Shown here one piece after another: positions 61,160-64,000 of a stretch of 64,000 bases of DNA. Source of the DNA: Delphinapterus leucas (Eukaryota; Chordata; Mammalia; Artiodactyla; Monodontidae). Made by a program: the position numbers and the translations under genes. Location of the stretch: NCBI RefSeq assembly GCF_002288925.2, contig NW_022098072.1, positions 22,489,489 through 22,553,488 on the forward strand, in the 5' to 3' direction. The notes under the pieces were generated by a model. It worked only from the letters and a program-made list of their open reading frames with translations, was not told where the DNA came from and searched no databases. Numbering within the stretch: position 1 is the stretch's first letter; every line of letters begins with the position of its first letter.

Positions 61160-62095
61160 TAATTGAATTTGCCTCCCTCAAACCACTGCCTATAGGACTA
61201 AATAAATACTCGTTGATTATTTTAAATGTCTACTCAAACTAAACAGATAGATATTAAGATACTTTCACACTAAGATAAAGAGTAATGGCAAAAAATATTT
61301 AACCAGAATTTCTTTTAATTTGGAGATATTAATCCACTGAGTTAACCAACATAGCAGGGTTACTAGCTGGGTCCCAGAAATAAAGAGGTAGTTGTCCTGG
61401 AACTAAATAGCTGGGGAGACAGGCCTCTGCTGATGTGGAGCAAGGCTCTGTGCTAGTGTAACATGAGCCTTGCTATGGGCAACTCAGCCCCTACTTCTGA
61501 CTTCACTAGGAGTCAACAACCAAATCCAAGGACCCTTCATGGGATTTATTATACCCCAATTAACTGGAGATTAGGGAAGAATCTTAATGAATTCTCAAAA
61601 TGTTTTTCTGTGTTCAGCTTAACCGGGCTAACTTACCAAAGGAGGTAGCAATCATGGTTGTTTTACTTCCTGGCAAACCTAGTCAACCCAAAGACAGTAC
61701 AAGGAAACCCAGGTATACCCAGAACTGGATGGACAGAGAACTTGATTTGAGTTTGTCAATAATCTACTAATATGAAATTTGTAAGAAAGCTTCTTTCAGA
61801 AAGAAGTCAGAGCTGAGTATTGGAAAATGTTTAAACAAGAACAGAGTCATACTTACAGAACAAGCTATAATTCAGCTTTCTTAACTATTTGATTTCATTA
61901 ACCTAATTATGGGTACAAATAGGGCCATAATTAAGCGGCCTCATACATGCAAACAGTCAGGATGTACAGAGAAATCACTTTCAAAGATAACTGACAAAGA
62001 AACACTACTAAGTAAACTCAGTATATTAGAATATTTCCCCTAGATTCGAGCCAGCTGCTATTTAATAATTCACTTACATTTAGAGTTCAATTTCT
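61160..62095. other. no recognisable feature
   Basis: Intronic sequence without a clear gene or repeat. Confidence 0.45.
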
Positions 62096-62104
62096 TCTGA
62101 TTGA

Positions 62105-62285
62105 GACATCTTTGAGCCTTACTACTCAAAGTGACATCTTTGGACCAGCAATATAAGCATTCTTTGAGAGCTTGTTAGAAATTCAGAACATCCGGTTCCA
62201 CCCTAGACTTACTGAATGAGAATCTGCGTTTTAACAAGATCCCCAGGTGATATGTAGGCTCATGAAGTTTGAGAATATCTGGATT
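62105..62285 (+). mobile_element. MER5A-type hAT miniature
   Basis: 'gagagcttgttagaaattcag', 'cttactgaatgagaatctgcg' and 'ttaacaagatccccaggtgat' to 'aagtttgagaata' form a nearly full MER5A in plus orientation. Confidence 0.8.
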
Positions 62286-62350
62286 ACAGAATGACCAGCT
62301 GTGATAATGCTGTAGACAGCTAATATAAAAAGAATATAGGAAAGAAAAAA

Positions 62351-62532
62351 AAGAATATAGGATAACCGATTCATTTGCTGTACATCTGAAACTAACACAA
62401 CATCGTAAATCAATTAAATGCCAATAAAAATTTTTAAAAAAAGAATATAGGATAATCGATTCACTTTGCTGTACATCTGAAACTAACACAACATTGTAAA
62501 TCAACTAAATCCCAATAAAAATTTAAAAAAAA
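62351..62532 (+). repeat. tandem L1 3'-end units, about 91 bp each
   Basis: AAGAATATAGGATAAYCGATTCA recurs at 62351 and 62441, each followed by the L1 3' terminus ('gctgtacatctgaaactaac') and an A-rich tail. A third AAGAATATAGG follows at 62533. Confidence 0.85.
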
Positions 62533-62559
62533 AAGAATATAGGAAAATCCATAAAGACA

Positions 62560-62765
62560 GAAGGCAGATTACTGGCAGCCAGGGGCTGAGGGAAGGGGGA
62601 AAGGGAAATGTGTCACTACTCGGTACAAAGTTTCTTTCTGGGGTGATGAAAATGTTCCAGAATTAGACAGTAGTGACCATTGCACAACTGTGTGAACCAA
62701 TGAACTGTATACTATAAAAGGATGAATTTTATGGTATATGAATTATATCTCAATTTTTAGAAAAG
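62560..62765 (+). mobile_element. L1M-like 3' UTR fragment
   Basis: 'ggggtgatgaaaatgttcca', 'cattgcacaactgtgtgaac' and 'atgaattatatctcaatttt' form an old L1M 3' UTR in plus orientation. Confidence 0.75.
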
Positions 62766-62887
62766 AAGAATATAATAGCACTGGGCCCTTTGCAGTCTCC
62801 CCCCATGAAGGAGTCTAACTGGTTATTTCAATACTTTATGGTTGGCTGGTTTCAATACTAGCTGTTGGCTATTAAAATTAAATATGG

Positions 62888-64000
62888 AGGGGGGACCTTC
62901 AAGATGGCAGAGGAGTAAGACGTGGAGATCACCTTCCTCCCCACAAATACATCAAAAATACATCTACATGTGGAACAACTCCTACAGAACACCTACTGAA
63001 TGCTGGCAGAAGACCTCAGACTTCCCAAAACGCTAGAAAATCCCCACGCACCTGGGTGGGGCAAAAGAAGAAAGAAATAACAGAGACAAAAGAACATGAT
63101 GGACCTGCACCTCTGGGAGGGAGCTGTGAAGGAGGAAACGTTTCCACACACTAGGAAGCCCCTTCACTGGCGGAGGCGGGGGGTGGGTGGGGGGAAGTTT
63201 CGGAGCCACGGAGCAGAGCGCAGCAACAGGGGTGCTGAGGGCAAAGCGGAGAGATTCCCGCGCAGAGGATCGGAGCCGACCAGCACTCACCAGCCCGAGA
63301 GGCTTGTCTGCTCACCCGCCGGAGTGGGCGGGGGCTGGGAGCTGAGGCTTGGGCTTCGGTCGGATCCCAGGGAGAGGACTGGGGTTGGCTGCGTGAACAC
63401 AGCCTGAAAGGGGCTAGTGCGCCACAGCTAGCCGGGAGGGAGTACAAGAAAAATTCTGGACCTGCCTAAGAGGCAAGAGACCATTGTTTCAGGGTGCGCG
63501 AGGAGAGGGGATTCAGAGCACCGCCTAAATGAGCTCCAGAGATGGGCGCGAGCGGCGGCTATCAGCGCGGACCCCAGAGACGGGCATGAAACGCTAAGGC
63601 TGCTGCTGCAGCCACCAAGAAGCCTGTGTGCAAGCACAGGTCACTCTCCACACCTCCCCTTCCGGGAGCCTGTGCAGCCCGCCACTGTCAGGGTCCCGAG
63701 ATCCAGGGACAACTTCCCCGGGAGAACACACGGCGCGCCTCAGGCTTCTGCAGCATCACGACAGCCTCTGCCACCGCAGGCTCGCCCCGCATTCCAATTA
63801 TAACTACCGTACCGCTCCCTGCCCCCGGCCTGAATGAGCAAGAGTCCCCTAATCAGCCGCTGCTTTAACCCCATCCAGTCTGGGCGGGAACAGACGCCCT
63901 CAGGCAACCTACATGCAGAGGCGGGGCCAAATCCAAAGCTGAGCCCCTGGGAGCTGTGAGAACAAAGAAGAGAAAGGGAAATCTCTCCCAGCAGCCTCAG
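62888..64000 (+). mobile_element. L1 5' UTR, start of a possibly full-length L1 (cut by window edge)
   Basis: From about 62888 the base composition jumps to GC-rich and the sequence starts with the L1 5' hallmark: G-run, then CAAGATGGCAGAGGAGTAAG. The remainder to the window end is CpG-containing 5' UTR ('gcagagcgcagcaacagggg'). The open frames at 63033-63868 on both strands are composition shadows. Antisense to CDK19. Whether ORF1 and ORF2 follow intact lies outside the window. Confidence 0.85.
62900..62908 (+). promoter_or_regulatory. YY1-type motif at the L1 start
   Basis: CAAGATGGC sits within about 15 bp of the L1 5' end. In other mammalian L1s a YY1 site at this place sets the transcription start. 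Function here is inferred. Confidence 0.6.

Larger units (their letters stand above)
18392..64000 (-). other. CDK19: CDK19 intron (partial), upstream of the hinge exon
   Basis: No minus-strand translation resembling the preceding exon (expected to hold IEGTGISMSACREIA) was found by eye to the window end, so more than 45 kb of intron is implied. Its content is listed element by element. Confidence 0.65.

Noticed and set aside
63033..63868. Several overlapping open frames at the right edge
   Set aside because: They lie in the GC-rich L1 5' UTR on both strands, where stops are rare by composition.

Overview
This is mammalian, intron-type DNA, most likely from a cetacean (whale or dolphin). There are no bacterial genes, operons, CRISPR arrays or phage. 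The organism call rests on about a dozen young tRNA-derived SINEs of the CHR type (heads like CCCTGGTGGCGCAGTGG, A-tails, mostly perfect target-site duplications), cetartiodactyl-type L1 copies and BTMAR-like mariner miniatures. A hippo or other close relative cannot be excluded without a database search.

The host gene is CDK19, read on the minus strand. Two coding exons are visible: 18281-18391 (37 codons) and 16678-16818 (47 codons, ending with the catalytic HRDL). Both have canonical splice sites and phase-0 boundaries, and they join in frame across a 1.46 kb intron. Residues that differ between CDK8 and CDK19 fit CDK19. I could not find the preceding exon in 18392-64000 or the following exon in 1-16677, so those stretches are read as parts of large flanking introns.

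0-16 kb (intron downstream of the second exon): an ancient mid-repetitive block; microsatellites; a processed POMP (proteasome maturation protein) retrocopy at 4160-5225 inserted in an L2 tail and still open for 149 codons; L2 and MIR remnants; and an L1 insertion (12509-13787) that itself carries a SINE. 18-37 kb: SINEs, older L1 fragments, a mariner miniature at 31.35 kb and a diverged duplicate pair at 28.4 and 33.1 kb. 37.7-42.8 kb: a 5.1 kb antisense L1 with broken ORF1 and ORF2. 42.8-62 kb: a putative LTR remnant, a 635 bp hAT element with an 8 bp target duplication (45080-45714), more SINEs and L1 ends, and a second mariner miniature. 62.9-64 kb: the GC-rich 5' end of a plus-strand L1 that runs off the window.

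Nothing here forms a pathway or operon. The items best worth follow-up are the open POMP retrocopy, whose native ATG is lost but which gains an in-frame ATG from the target-site duplication, the possibly full-length L1 at the right edge, and the palindromic mariner miniatures within a kinase gene.
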